Positions 23,933-32,620 of a DNA stretch of 64,000 nucleotides are shown one piece after another. Source of the stretch: Streptantibioticus_C sp963761325 (lineage in GTDB: Bacteria; Actinomycetota; Actinomycetes; Streptomycetales; Streptomycetaceae); contig CAVXGZ010000001.1 in the NCBI GenBank assembly GCA_963761325.1, positions 124,001 to 188,000 of the forward strand, read 5' to 3'. A program made the translations under genes and the position numbers. Position 1 is the first letter of the stretch. Each line of letters starts with the position of its first letter. Under the pieces are notes generated by a model. That model saw nothing but the letters and a program-made list of their open reading frames with translations, was not told the DNA's origin and did not search any database.

Positions 23933-25408
23933 TCAGGACGCCCGGTCCGCGCTCTCCAGCCGCTCCTTCGGGCGGAAGACCGCCAGGTAGCCGAGCCCGG
24001 CGGCGGCGACCACCGCGACCGACAGCGGCACCAGCCAGCGCTCGAAGAAGCCGGTGCCGTCGGGCGGCGTCTTGATCGACAGCACCACGATCGCGGTGAG
24101 GCCGTAGGCGAGCGCCGCGAGGTTCACCGGCAGCCCCCAGCGGCCCAGCCGGAACGCGCCGGCCGGCCGCCAGCCGCGCGCCCGGCCGATCAGCGAGGCG
24201 AGCACCACCGACTGGAAGCCGACGTAGATGCCGACCACCGAGAAGGTGATGATCCGGGTGACCGTCGCCGACGGCAGGAAGGCGAGCGCGGCGGGTATCA
24301 CCGCGGTGACCGCGGTCGCGGCCGGCGGCATGTGGAACGTCGGGTGCAGCCGGGCCAGCCGCCGGGCGCCGACGATCACCCCGTCGCGCGCGTAGGAGTA
24401 GACGAGCCGGGTGGCCGCGGCCTGGATGGCCAGCGTGCAGGAGACGAACCCGATCACGATGAGGGCCAGCGCGAACTTCGCGCCCACGCTGCCCAGCGCG
24501 TCGGCCAGCACCGCGCCGAGCGGGTCGGCCACCTTGCCGCTGACCACCGCGCCGAAGTCCGGCACCGCCAGGATCAGACCCAGTGTCAGCACGACGGTGG
24601 CGACCGCGCCGACCGCCAGCGTCATGCCCATCGCCCGCGGCACCTTGCGCGAGGGGTCCTTGACCTCCTCGGCGATGTCGCCGCACGCCTCGAAGCCGTA
24701 GAAGATCCAGACCGCGAACAGGCAGGAGGCCAGGAACGCACCGAGGTAGCCGCCGGACGCGCCGGCGCCCGCGGTGTGCAGGACCACGCCCGGTCCGTGC
24801 CGGTGGTGGAAGGCGAGCAGGTAGGTGCCGAGCCCCAGCGTGCCGACCACCTCGGCGGCCACCCCGATGTTCGCCGCGAACGCCAGCCGCCGCACCCCCA
24901 GCAGGTTCACCGCCGCGCACGCCAGGATCACCACCACCGACGTCGCCACCGTGGTGCGGTGGTCGACCGGGTAGCCGAACAGCGGCCCGGCGTAGGTGGC
25001 GATCGGGTACGCGACCGAGGCGACCGTCACCAGCAGCGCCCAGGTGTACATCCACCCCGACATCCACGCGTAGCGCGGGCCCACCAGCCGCTTCGCCCAC
25101 TGGTAGATGCCGCCGGCCAGCGGGTACTGGGAGGCGACCTCGGCGAACGTCAGCAGCACCAGGCCCTGTCCGACCAGCACCACCGGGATCGTCCAGAAGA
25201 ACGCCGGGCCGCCGGTGGCCAGCCCGTAGTCGAACACCGAGTACACCCCGACCAGCGGGGAGAGGTAGGTGAACCCGACGGCGAAGTTCGACCACAGGCC
25301 GAGTGCGCGGGTCAGCCGTTGCGTGTAGCCGAGCGCGGCCAACTGCGCGGTGTCCGCGCCGGCCTGGTCGGGGGGCGGAGTCTGGTTCTCCGACGGGGCG
25401 AGCGACAT
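23933..25408 (-). CDS. APC family amino acid/polyamine permease
   Basis: The protein of about 491 residues has 12 hydrophobic helices with the APC-superfamily N-terminal pattern LGLWSNFAVGFTYLSPLVG, a FAEVASQYPLAGGIYQWAK segment, and FYGFEACGDIAEEVKDPSR in helix 6, which resembles amine/GABA-type permeases (AmiT/BAT1-like). It imports an amino acid or amine by proton symport; the substrate is not readable. ATG 25408 is preferred over an upstream in-frame start because MSLAPSEN begins the conserved cytosolic tail. Confidence 0.87.
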   Translation of the reverse strand: MSLAPSENQTPPPDQAGADTAQLAALGYTQRLTRALGLWSNFAVGFTYLSPLVGVYSVFDYGLATGGPAFFWTIPVVLVGQGLVLLTFAEVASQYPLAGGIYQWAKRLVGPRYAWMSGWMYTWALLVTVASVAYPIATYAGPLFGYPVDHRTTVATSVVVILACAAVNLLGVRRLAFAANIGVAAEVVGTLGLGTYLLAFHHRHGPGVVLHTAGAGASGGYLGAFLASCLFAVWIFYGFEACGDIAEEVKDPSRKVPRAMGMTLAVGAVATVVLTLGLILAVPDFGAVVSGKVADPLGAVLADALGSVGAKFALALIVIGFVSCTLAIQAAATRLVYSYARDGVIVGARRLARLHPTFHMPPAATAVTAVIPAALAFLPSATVTRIITFSVVGIYVGFQSVVLASLIGRARGWRPAGAFRLGRWGLPVNLAALAYGLTAIVVLSIKTPPDGTGFFERWLVPLSVAVVAAAGLGYLAVFRPKERLESADRAS

Positions 25409-25711
25409 CCGGGGGCCTTTCACCGTGGGGACGATGACGTGCCCATGCCCGGAGGGTGCGAACCCGCAAACCCGCGGTCGGTCCCCGGTCAGCCGCGCAG
25501 ACAACCCCGCGGGTCAATGCGCCTGGTCCGTGCTCCACTCCACGACCAGGGTGGTGCCGCACGGGTGGCGCCGGCCCACCGCGGGCCGCAGGCCGGTGAA
25601 GGCCGCCGCCGGGCATAAACTGCCGCGGCGTCACGGCGCCGGGCCGGCCGCCCGGTCCGGGGATATCCGGCCGGTGCCGGGGCAGGCGCGGCATGAGGGT
25701 GGGAGGCGGGA
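25409..25711. other. gap upstream of the APC permease
   Basis: About 300 bases separate the divergent APC and YihY genes. Apart from likely promoters on each side nothing distinct is seen. Confidence 0.4.
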
Positions 25712-26662
25712 ATGGCTGAAGCGGTGAGGGGGCGCGGGGTGACCCAGCGGACCGGGATCCGGTGGTGGGCGGCGCTGCGGCGCACCCCCGCGACGGCGTG
25801 GAACGACGACATCACCGACTGGGCGGCGGCGCTGACCTACTACGCGGTCCTCGCGCTCTTCCCGGTCCTGCTGGTGACGCTCTCGGTGCTCGGCCTGTCG
25901 ATGCCGACCGCCGCGCCGGACGTCATCGACCACGTGACGAGCATCGTGCCGCCGCAGTCGCGCGGCGTGCTGGGCAAGACGCTGCGCGAGACGGCGCACC
26001 AACCCACCGCGGCCTGGCTGCTGGTGGTGCTCGGCGGGCTGAGCGCGCTGTGGTTCGGCTCCAGCTACCTGGCGGTCTTCCGCCGCGCGATGCACGCGAT
26101 ACACCGGGAGAGCTCGCACCGCCCGGTCTGGCGGACCGCGCCGCGCATCATCATCACCGCGGTGGTGGTGATCGTCCTGCTGCTGGCGAGCAGCATCGCC
26201 CTGCTGCTGACCGGCGACCTGTCGCGGCAGTTGGGCCACGCGATGAACCTGGACACCGCCGTGCTGACCGCCTGGGCCGCGCTGCGCTGGCTCGCGCTGG
26301 CGGTCATCACCGGCGTGCTGATCCTGATCCTCTACCGCTCCGGCCCGGCCCGCGCCCGGCCGGTCCGCCGGATGGCGCCGGGCGGCGCGCTCGCCGTCGT
26401 GCTGCTGCTGGCGGTCTCGCTGGGCTTCACCGAGTACGTCTCGCACGTCAGCACCTACCGCCGGCTGTACGGCTCGCTGGCCGGCGTGGTCGTCTTCCTG
26501 GTCTGGCTGTGGCTGTCCAACCTCGCGCTGCTGCTCGGCGCGCTGTTCAACGTCGAGTTGACCCGCGCGGCGGCCGGGCCGGCCGGCCCGGCCAACGCGG
26601 CCGCCGCGGCCGGCGGCACCGCGGGAGCCAAGGGAGCCGCGCCGGGCCCGGCCGAGGGCTGA
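25712..26662 (+). CDS. YihY/BrkB family membrane protein
   Basis: The 316-residue protein has six helices and the family signatures DDITDWAAALTYYAVLALFP, FGSSYLAVFRRAMHAIH, and YGSLAGVVVFLVWLWLSN with the LGALFNVEL end. This family was once called ribonuclease BN by error; its role is not settled. The C-terminal 40 residues are a low-complexity Ala/Gly tail. It lies 25 bases before the convergent MBL-fold gene. Confidence 0.9.
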   Translation: MAEAVRGRGVTQRTGIRWWAALRRTPATAWNDDITDWAAALTYYAVLALFPVLLVTLSVLGLSMPTAAPDVIDHVTSIVPPQSRGVLGKTLRETAHQPTAAWLLVVLGGLSALWFGSSYLAVFRRAMHAIHRESSHRPVWRTAPRIIITAVVVIVLLLASSIALLLTGDLSRQLGHAMNLDTAVLTAWAALRWLALAVITGVLILILYRSGPARARPVRRMAPGGALAVVLLLAVSLGFTEYVSHVSTYRRLYGSLAGVVVFLVWLWLSNLALLLGALFNVELTRAAAGPAGPANAAAAAGGTAGAKGAAPGPAEG

Positions 26663-26687
26663 CGCCGCCCGGTCCCGGCAACCGGCG

Positions 26688-27527
26688 TCACAGGTCGGCC
26701 CGTTCGCCCGGCGCCAGCAGCACGAGCCGGTCGGCGAGTCCGGCGGCGGCGAAGGCGGCGGCCAGCGCCTCGCCGCCCTCGGTGAAGTGCCGCCAGCCGT
26801 CGAAGTGGACCGGCACGACCCGCCGGGCGGCCAGGATCGCGGCGGCCCGCGCGGTCTGCGCGCTGTCGAGGGTGAGCAGCGCGCCGCCGAACGCGCCGGG
26901 CCGGGCCGCGCCGGCGAACAGGACCGCGGTGTCCACCGGGCCGCACCGGTCGGCCACTTCGCGCACCAGGTCCAGCGAGGCGTTGTCGCCGCTGACGTAG
27001 ACGGTCGGCAGGCCGGGCCCGGTCAGCACGAAGCCGGTGACCTCGCCGGTGACCGGCTCGCAGCCCTCGGGGCCGTGCCGGGCCGGCACCGCGGTGACCC
27101 GCAGCGCGCCGCCGTCCGGGCGGGGCAGGTCGAGGCGGGTCCACGGCGCCAGCGCGCGCGCCGGGCCGCCGAGCCGGGCCGCGCCGGCCGCCGTGGTGAG
27201 CACCAGCCGCGCCCGGCGGGCGAACCGCCGCCCGGAGTCGTCGAGGTTGTCCTGGTGCTGGTCGTGCGAGAGCAGCACCGCGTCCACGTCGCCGAGGTCG
27301 CCGGGGCCGGCCGCCGGGTGCGCGGTCTTGGTCAGCAGCGCGCCGGACGGGCTGCGGTACAGGCCGGGCGGGTCGAACGTCGGGTCGGTGACCAGCCGCA
27401 GCCCGCCGATCTCCAGCACGGCGGTCGGCCCGCCGACGGCGCGGACGGCGAGGCCGGCCCCGCGGCGGGCCGCGGTGCCTGTGGCGGGACGAGCGGCGGC
27501 GCGGGCGGCGGTCGGACCGGACTCCAT
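26688..27527 (-). CDS. MBL-fold metallo-hydrolase, UlaG-like
   Basis: The 279-residue protein follows the UlaG/RomA plan: PTAVLEIGGLRLVTDPTFD, then the metal motif region LLSHDQHQDNLD, a later PARHG, YVSGDNAS and PVHFDGW. The usual HxHxDH is altered to H-D-Q-H-Q-D-N, as in some actinobacterial homologues with an HDHHADN-type motif, so metal content is uncertain. The substrate is unknown. It is divergent from the CGNR gene across an 8-bp-arm dyad. Confidence 0.83.
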   Translation of the reverse strand: MESGPTAARAAARPATGTAARRGAGLAVRAVGGPTAVLEIGGLRLVTDPTFDPPGLYRSPSGALLTKTAHPAAGPGDLGDVDAVLLSHDQHQDNLDDSGRRFARRARLVLTTAAGAARLGGPARALAPWTRLDLPRPDGGALRVTAVPARHGPEGCEPVTGEVTGFVLTGPGLPTVYVSGDNASLDLVREVADRCGPVDTAVLFAGAARPGAFGGALLTLDSAQTARAAAILAARRVVPVHFDGWRHFTEGGEALAAAFAAAGLADRLVLLAPGERADL

Positions 27528-27558
27528 GGCAACTCCTCACGGTATTCCTGCTGTTCAG

Positions 27559-27587
27559 CGTGAGAAGCACGGTAGGCGATTCTCACG
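27559..27587. promoter_or_regulatory. operator in the divergent MBL/CGNR promoter
   Basis: CGTGAGAA (27559-27566) and TTCTCACG (27580-27587) are perfect reverse complements, 13 bases apart (21 between centres, two helical turns). The dyad lies midway in the 79-base gap between the divergent genes, where the CGNR regulator might bind. Confidence 0.6.
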
Positions 27588-27606
27588 GGAAAAGACAGCG
27601 ATTACC

Positions 27607-28179
27607 ATGAGGAGGGTGAACGTCGCCGAACGCCAGGCGCCCGGAGAGGACCGCTCCCGCGCGCTCGCCCTGGTCAACACCCGCGTCAGCCCGCCCGGCG
27701 GACCCCGCGACGACCTCGCCGACCCCGCCGCCGCGCGCGACTGGCTGGCCGGAGCCGGGCTGCTCGGCCCGGACGCCGCCGAGCCGCTCGACGCCGCCCA
27801 GGCCGCCCGCCTGCGCGCCTTCCGCGAGTCCGTCCGCGCCCTGCTCGCCGCCCGCGCCGCCGGCCACCCCGCCGCCCCGCCCGACCTCGCCGCCGTCAAC
27901 GGGGAGTTGGCCGCCCCGGCGCTGGTCTGGGACGCCGACGGGCCACGCCGCGTGCAGCGGAGCACGGGCGGGCCGGTGGACCGCGCGCTGTCCGCGCTGG
28001 CCGCCGACACCCTCGACCTGCTCACCGGCCCGGACGCGCCGCTGCTCACCGCCTGCCGGGCGCACGGCTGCGTCCGGCTGTTCCTGCGCACCCACGCCGC
28101 CCGCCACTGGTGCTCCACCCGCTGCGGCGACCGGGTCCGCGCCGCCCGGCACTACGCCCGCCGGCGCGAGGGGTCATGA
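27607..28179 (+). CDS. CGNR zinc-finger regulator (ABATE domain)
   Basis: The 190-residue protein has an N-terminal ABATE-type domain (LALVNTRVSPPGGPRDDLAD and helices with the Leu/Ala/Arg pattern) and a C-terminal CGNR zinc finger: CRAHGCVRLFLR, HWCSTRCGDR and ARHYARRR. The motif reads CGDR rather than CGNR. These are probable transcription factors. ATG 27607 is used; a GTG at 27616 is possible but lies directly on its AGGAGG site. It is divergent from the MBL gene and its end is four bases from the convergent MFS gene. Confidence 0.85.
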   Translation: MRRVNVAERQAPGEDRSRALALVNTRVSPPGGPRDDLADPAAARDWLAGAGLLGPDAAEPLDAAQAARLRAFRESVRALLAARAAGHPAAPPDLAAVNGELAAPALVWDADGPRRVQRSTGGPVDRALSALAADTLDLLTGPDAPLLTACRAHGCVRLFLRTHAARHWCSTRCGDRVRAARHYARRREGS

Positions 28180-28183
28180 CCGG

Positions 28184-29455
28184 TCAGGCCCGCGGCGGCG
28201 CGCTGCCGCGACGCGGCGTCAGGGCGGCCAGCGTCGCGGCGGCCAGGGCGGCGACCGCGAGCAGCAGGACGCCCGGCGGCGCGAGCGGGGCGAGGGCGGC
28301 GAGCAGGAACGGCAGCGCGAAGCCGAGGTAGGACAGCGCCTGGTACCCCGCGGTGAGCGCGGCCAGCGACCGTGGCGGCGCGAGCCGCTGCACGGCCAGC
28401 AGACCGCACACCTGGCAGCAGCCGTATCCCGCGCCGAGCACCAGCGAGGCGAGGACCACGAGCGGCGGCGAGAGCGTCGCGGCGGCCCCCGCGGCGACCA
28501 GCAGGCCGGCGACCACCAGCCCCATCGACGCGCCCTGCAGCCGCCGGGTCCCCGGCCGGTCGATCCGCCGGGCCGCCGGCTGCACCGCGATCCCGGCCAG
28601 CGCGGTCAGCGAGGTGACCGCGGCGGTGAAGCCCAGCGCCGCGCCGCCCAGCCGCTGCCCGACCAGCCCGGGCAGGTACGCCAGCGCGATCGAGGCCGAG
28701 CCGAACACCCACGGCGCCAGCGGCACCACGACCGCGCGGAACCGCGCCCGGTGCGGCGCGGACAGCGGCGCCCGCCGGATCCCGCGGGCCGGCCGCCCGG
28801 CGCCGTCCGGCGAGGCCGCCCGGGTCTCCGGCACGCCTCGCACCAGCGCCAGCGCCAGCGCGGTCAGCGCCAGATGCGGCAGGTACGGCACCACCGTCGG
28901 GGCCGGCGCCCACTGCGCGAGCAGCCCGGCGACCAGCGGACCGCCGCCGAAGCCGACCGTCATGGCCACCGTCACCCGGCGCGGCCCGGGATCCTGGCCG
29001 CCCGGCGCAGTGGTGGACAGCTCCTTGATCCACGCCGCCCCCGAGCCGAACGCCGCGCCGCTGGCCACCCCGGCGAGCAGTCTGCCGGCGAACAGCCACC
29101 CCACCGCGTCGCCGCCCGCCACCAGCGCGGCGCCGGCCAGCAGCGACACGAGCAGCGCCGCGACCATCACCCGGCGGCGCCCGAAGCGGTCGGACAGCGT
29201 CCCGCACAGCAGCAGGCTGGGGATGAGCCCGAGCGCGTACAGCCCGAAGGTGGCCTCGACGGTCGCCTCCGACAGGCCGAGCGCGCCGCGGTAGACCAGC
29301 AGCAGCGGCGCGAACTGGTTGGCCCCCCAGCCGACCGCGGCCACCGCGAGGCCGGCCCGCAGCCACGCCGGGCGCCCGCCGCCCGCCGCCGCGGGGCCGG
29401 CCGGGACCTGCGGGATCGGACCGGTGGTCGTCACGCGTTGCGTCATGCCGTCCAT
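28184..29455 (-). CDS. MFS transporter
   Basis: The roughly 423-residue protein has 12 helices with motif A GTLSDRFGRRR and APLLLVYRGALGLSEATVEA in helix 1, and ends with an Ala/Leu-rich last pair of helices. It resembles sugar- or drug-efflux MFS members (YfcJ/AraJ-like); substrate unknown. Two in-frame ATGs (29455 and 29446) are possible; neither has a good ribosome site. It is divergent from the GlxA-type regulator with 62 bases between, so the two may be co-regulated. Confidence 0.83.
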   Translation of the reverse strand: MDGMTQRVTTTGPIPQVPAGPAAAGGGRPAWLRAGLAVAAVGWGANQFAPLLLVYRGALGLSEATVEATFGLYALGLIPSLLLCGTLSDRFGRRRVMVAALLVSLLAGAALVAGGDAVGWLFAGRLLAGVASGAAFGSGAAWIKELSTTAPGGQDPGPRRVTVAMTVGFGGGPLVAGLLAQWAPAPTVVPYLPHLALTALALALVRGVPETRAASPDGAGRPARGIRRAPLSAPHRARFRAVVVPLAPWVFGSASIALAYLPGLVGQRLGGAALGFTAAVTSLTALAGIAVQPAARRIDRPGTRRLQGASMGLVVAGLLVAAGAAATLSPPLVVLASLVLGAGYGCCQVCGLLAVQRLAPPRSLAALTAGYQALSYLGFALPFLLAALAPLAPPGVLLLAVAALAAATLAALTPRRGSAPPRA

Positions 29456-29517
29456 GCTCGGCGGCCCGGCGGACGGCCGCGAGTGGCCGGAACGACAACA
29501 TGTGTACAGTTACGGAC

Positions 29518-30465
29518 ATGCCCACTGTCGCGCTCGCGGTCACCGAGGGCGTGCCGATCTTCGAGGTCGCCGCGCCCTGCGAGGTCTTCGGCGCCGCCCG
29601 CGCCGACCTGGCCGACCCCTGGTACGAGCTGACCGTGTGCGCGCCGGCCGGCGTGCGGTTCGGCGGCTGGTTCCGCACCGACACCCCGCACGGCCTGGAC
29701 GCGCTCGCCGCCGCGGACACCGTGATCGTCCCGGCCTGCCACCGGGTGGACGAGGATCCGCCGGCCGAGCTGGTCGAGGCGGTGCGCGCCGCGTACGAGG
29801 CCGGCGCCCGCGTCGCGTCGATCTGCACCGGCGCGTTCGTGCTGGCCGCCGCCGGCCTGCTGGACGGCCGCCGCGCCACCACCCACTGGCTGCACGCGGA
29901 CCGGCTGGCCCGGCGCCACCCCGCGGTCCGGGTGGAGCCCGACGTGCTCTACATCGACGAGGGCGCCATCCTCACCTCGGCCGGCACGGTCGCCGGCATC
30001 GACCTGTGCCTGCACATCGTGCGCACCGACTACGGCGCCGCCGTCGCCAACGCGTTGGCCCGCCGGCTGGTCACCCCGCCCCACCGGCCGGGCGGGCAGG
30101 CGCAGTTCATCCACCGGCCGGTCCCGGACCGCGACCGCGGCGGCCTGGCCGAGCTGCTGGCCTGGACGCTCGAACACCTCGACGAGCCGCTGACCGTCGC
30201 CGACCTCGCCGACCGGGCCCACATGAGCCCGCGCAACCTCGGCCGGCACTTCACCGCCGCCACCGGCACCACCCCGCTGCAGTGGCTGCTGGTCCAACGG
30301 GTGCGCCGCGCCCAGGAGTTGCTGGAATCCACCGACCTGCCCCTCGACCGGATCGCCGACCGCACCGGCCTGCGCACCGCCGCCACCCTGCGCCGCCACT
30401 TCCACCGCGTCACCGGCGTCCCGCCCGACACCTACCGGCGCACCTTCCACCGGCCGCTGTCCTGA
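29518..30465 (+). CDS. GlxA-type AraC family regulator
   Basis: The 315-residue protein has an N-terminal DJ-1/PfpI-like domain (about 1-180) with the nucleophile elbow ASICTGAFVLAAAGLLDGR, then two AraC helix-turn-helices, EPLTVADLADRAHMSPRNLG and LPLDRIADRTGLRTAATLRR, ending PPDTYRRTF. The Cys in ICTGAF is retained. It is divergent from the MFS gene and a likely controller of it. Its end overlaps the convergent XRE gene by 34 bases. Confidence 0.9.
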   Translation: MPTVALAVTEGVPIFEVAAPCEVFGAARADLADPWYELTVCAPAGVRFGGWFRTDTPHGLDALAAADTVIVPACHRVDEDPPAELVEAVRAAYEAGARVASICTGAFVLAAAGLLDGRRATTHWLHADRLARRHPAVRVEPDVLYIDEGAILTSAGTVAGIDLCLHIVRTDYGAAVANALARRLVTPPHRPGGQAQFIHRPVPDRDRGGLAELLAWTLEHLDEPLTVADLADRAHMSPRNLGRHFTAATGTTPLQWLLVQRVRRAQELLESTDLPLDRIADRTGLRTAATLRRHFHRVTGVPPDTYRRTFHRPLS

Positions 30466-31280
30466 TCCGCGGCCCAGGCCCGGAGGGCTTCGGCGGTCTC
30501 CGGGTCGGCGGGCAGGAAGGTCTCCACCGCCAACTCGGAGACGGTCACGTCCATCGGCGTGTTGAACGTGGCGGCCGTCGAGACGAACGACAGCTCCCGG
30601 CCGGCCACCTCGATCCGCAGCGCCAGCGCGTACACCGCCCCACTGACCGGCTCGTCCGGTGCCCGGTGGTCCGCGGGCACCGGGTAGCCGGCCACCTCGT
30701 CGTGGAGCGCGCGCAGCCCGGGCGCCGGGCGCAGCGCCAACTGCCGCTCCATCCGCCCCAGCAGATGCGCCCGCCACTGCGGGAGGTTGCGGATGCGCGG
30801 CGCGAGCCCGCGCGGGTGCAGCGTCAGGCGCATCGCGTTCATCGGCGCGCGCAGCAGCCGCTCGTCCACGCCGTCCAGCAGCGCGCGCACCCCGTCGTTG
30901 GCCGCCACCACGTCGTAGACGCCGTCCATGATCAGCGCCGGGTTGGGCTCGTAGGCCCGCAGCAGCCGGTCGAGGCCGTCGCGCAGGGCGTCCATCGCCG
31001 GGTCGTCGAACGGCGTCTCGGGGTAGGCCGGCGCGTAGCCCGCCGAGACCAGCAGCGCGTTGCGCTCGCGCACCGGCACGTCCAGCTGTTCGGCGAGCCG
31101 GAGCACCATCGACCGGCTCGGCCGGGAACGGCCGGTCTCGATGAAGCTGATGTGCCGCGCGGAGCTGTCCGCCCTGATCGCCAGCTCCAACTGGCTGATC
31201 CGGCGCCGGGTCCGCCAGTCGCGCAGCAGCGGTCCCACGGTCGGCTCGCGCTCGGCCGCACCGGCCCGGACGGTCGTCAT
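30432..31280 (-). CDS. XRE/MmyB-type transcriptional regulator
   Basis: The 282-residue protein has an HTH_XRE domain (RRRISQLELAIRADSSARHI then SFIETGRSRPSRSM) and a MmyB-like ligand-binding PAS fold (ALIMDGVYDVVAANDGVRAL, FLPADPETAEALR near the end). Homologues sense fatty-acid ligands and often control a neighbouring oxidoreductase; none is adjacent. It overlaps the GlxA gene tail to tail. Confidence 0.9.
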   Translation of the reverse strand: MTTVRAGAAEREPTVGPLLRDWRTRRRISQLELAIRADSSARHISFIETGRSRPSRSMVLRLAEQLDVPVRERNALLVSAGYAPAYPETPFDDPAMDALRDGLDRLLRAYEPNPALIMDGVYDVVAANDGVRALLDGVDERLLRAPMNAMRLTLHPRGLAPRIRNLPQWRAHLLGRMERQLALRPAPGLRALHDEVAGYPVPADHRAPDEPVSGAVYALALRIEVAGRELSFVSTAATFNTPMDVTVSELAVETFLPADPETAEALRAWAADQDSGRWKVRR

Positions 31281-31397
31281 GCCCCGACGGTAGCCGGTGC
31301 CGAGGCGTTCGCAGGGCGCCCGGAAACTCCGGCCGTCCGCGCCGGGCCGGCGGTTATCCTCGAACCGTCACACCGGTGTGAGCGTGGGGGTGGGCGG

Positions 31398-31772
31398 ATG
31401 CGGATAGGCGAGCTGGCCGAGCGCACCGGCACCCCGCGGCGGCTGCTGCGGTACTACGAGGAGCAGGGGCTGATCGTCCCGGACCGCTCCCCGAACGGCT
31501 ACCGCCGGTACGAGGAGTCGCTGGTGGACCGGGTGCTGCAGATCCGGGGCCTGCTGGACGCCGGACTGCCGACCCGGATCATCCGGCAGATCCTGCCCTG
31601 CCTCGACCAGCCCCGCGCCATCTACCTCTCCGACGCCACCCCGGACGTCATCGCCACCCTGGAGCACGAACGCGACCGGATGACCCAGCGCATCCGCTGC
31701 CTGACCCGCAACCGCGACGCCATCGCCGCCTACCTCGCCGCCCTGCGCGCCGAGCCGCCGGCGCCGCGGTGA
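31398..31772 (+). CDS. MerR family transcriptional regulator
   Basis: The 124-residue protein begins with the MerR HTH (MRIGELAERTGTPRRLLRYY, then EEQGLIVPDRSPNGYRRY) and continues as a helical dimer coil ending TRNRDAIAAYLAALR. It has no Cys-rich metal loop. ATG 31398 follows a GGGGGTGGGCGG purine stretch. It probably regulates an efflux or redox gene by promoter twisting; the neighbours are the XRE and TetR regulators, giving no clear target. Confidence 0.88.
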   Translation: MRIGELAERTGTPRRLLRYYEEQGLIVPDRSPNGYRRYEESLVDRVLQIRGLLDAGLPTRIIRQILPCLDQPRAIYLSDATPDVIATLEHERDRMTQRIRCLTRNRDAIAAYLAALRAEPPAPR

Positions 31773-31804
31773 CGCCCGGCGGCCGGGTCGGCCAGGTCGG
31801 CCGG

Positions 31805-32548
31805 TCAGCCGGACCGGCGGTCGCCGGCTGACGGGAGGCGGGTGGCGATGCCGGCGATGAGGAAGGCGAGGCTCAGCTCGAACTGCTCGTCCATGGTCGC
31901 GCCGGACGGCGCGGCCATCCACTCGGTGAGCAGCCGGTGGCCGCCCTCGGCGGCCAGGCCGGCCGCGGCGGCCACCGCCTCGCCGAGCTGCCGCTCGGTG
32001 TGCAGGCCGTACCGGTGGCGCATGGCCAGCTCCTCCGCCTCCTGTTGCGCGCTGCCGAGGACGTGCCGGTCCAGCAGCGCCGCGTAGGTCATCGCCTCGC
32101 CGACCGTGGCGCCCTGCCCGACCAGCACCCGCAGCAGGAACTCGGTGCGGCGCATCATGTGCGGGCCCAACGGCGGCCGGGTGGGAGCCAGTTGGGCGTA
32201 CCACAGGTGCCGTTTGACCATCGCCCAGCTCTCGGTGGCCACCGCGCGCAGGTCGGCCCGCCAGTCGTCGCCCGGCTCGTCGGGCAGCGGGATCTCCGCC
32301 GTGGCGCCGTCCAGCATCAGGTCGACCAGGCCGTCCTTGCTGAGCACGTAGCGGTACAGCGCCATCGGCGTGTACGGCCCGAGGCGGTGGGCGACCGCGG
32401 CCATGGTGAGCGCCCGCGCGCCGCCCTCGTCCGCGAGCGCGATCGCGGCCCGCACGATGTCGTCGCGCTCCAGCGGGCTGTTGCGCCGCCGGGGAGCCGG
32501 TGAGGTCCAGATCAGGGGCGCCGCTGAGCTGCCCGGATTCTCGTTCAC
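31805..32548 (-). CDS. TetR family transcriptional regulator
   Basis: The 247-residue protein has an N-terminal HTH (SPLERDDIVRAAIALADEGG with ALTMAAVAHRLGPYTPMALY) and a C-terminal ligand domain of the TetR_C type seen in AcrR-like regulators. GTG 32548 starts the protein. Its intergenic region with the divergent glycosidase carries the perfect palindrome TATATGACATATA, a likely operator. Confidence 0.88.
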   Translation of the reverse strand: MNENPGSSAAPLIWTSPAPRRRNSPLERDDIVRAAIALADEGGARALTMAAVAHRLGPYTPMALYRYVLSKDGLVDLMLDGATAEIPLPDEPGDDWRADLRAVATESWAMVKRHLWYAQLAPTRPPLGPHMMRRTEFLLRVLVGQGATVGEAMTYAALLDRHVLGSAQQEAEELAMRHRYGLHTERQLGEAVAAAAGLAAEGGHRLLTEWMAAPSGATMDEQFELSLAFLIAGIATRLPSAGDRRSG

Positions 32549-32576
32549 CCCGTGAGTTTATCGAAGCAAGCTAAGA

Positions 32577-32589
32577 TATATGACATATA
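32577..32589. promoter_or_regulatory. 13-bp palindrome between TetR and glycosidase genes
   Basis: TATATGACATATA (32577-32589) is palindromic around a central A, in AT-rich sequence between the divergent genes (32549-32620). A -10-like TAAGAT (32572-32577) abuts it. It is a natural TetR operator that could control both directions. Confidence 0.6.
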
Positions 32590-32620
32590 CGCAAGAGCAC
32601 GCCGAACCGAGGGAGACCGC

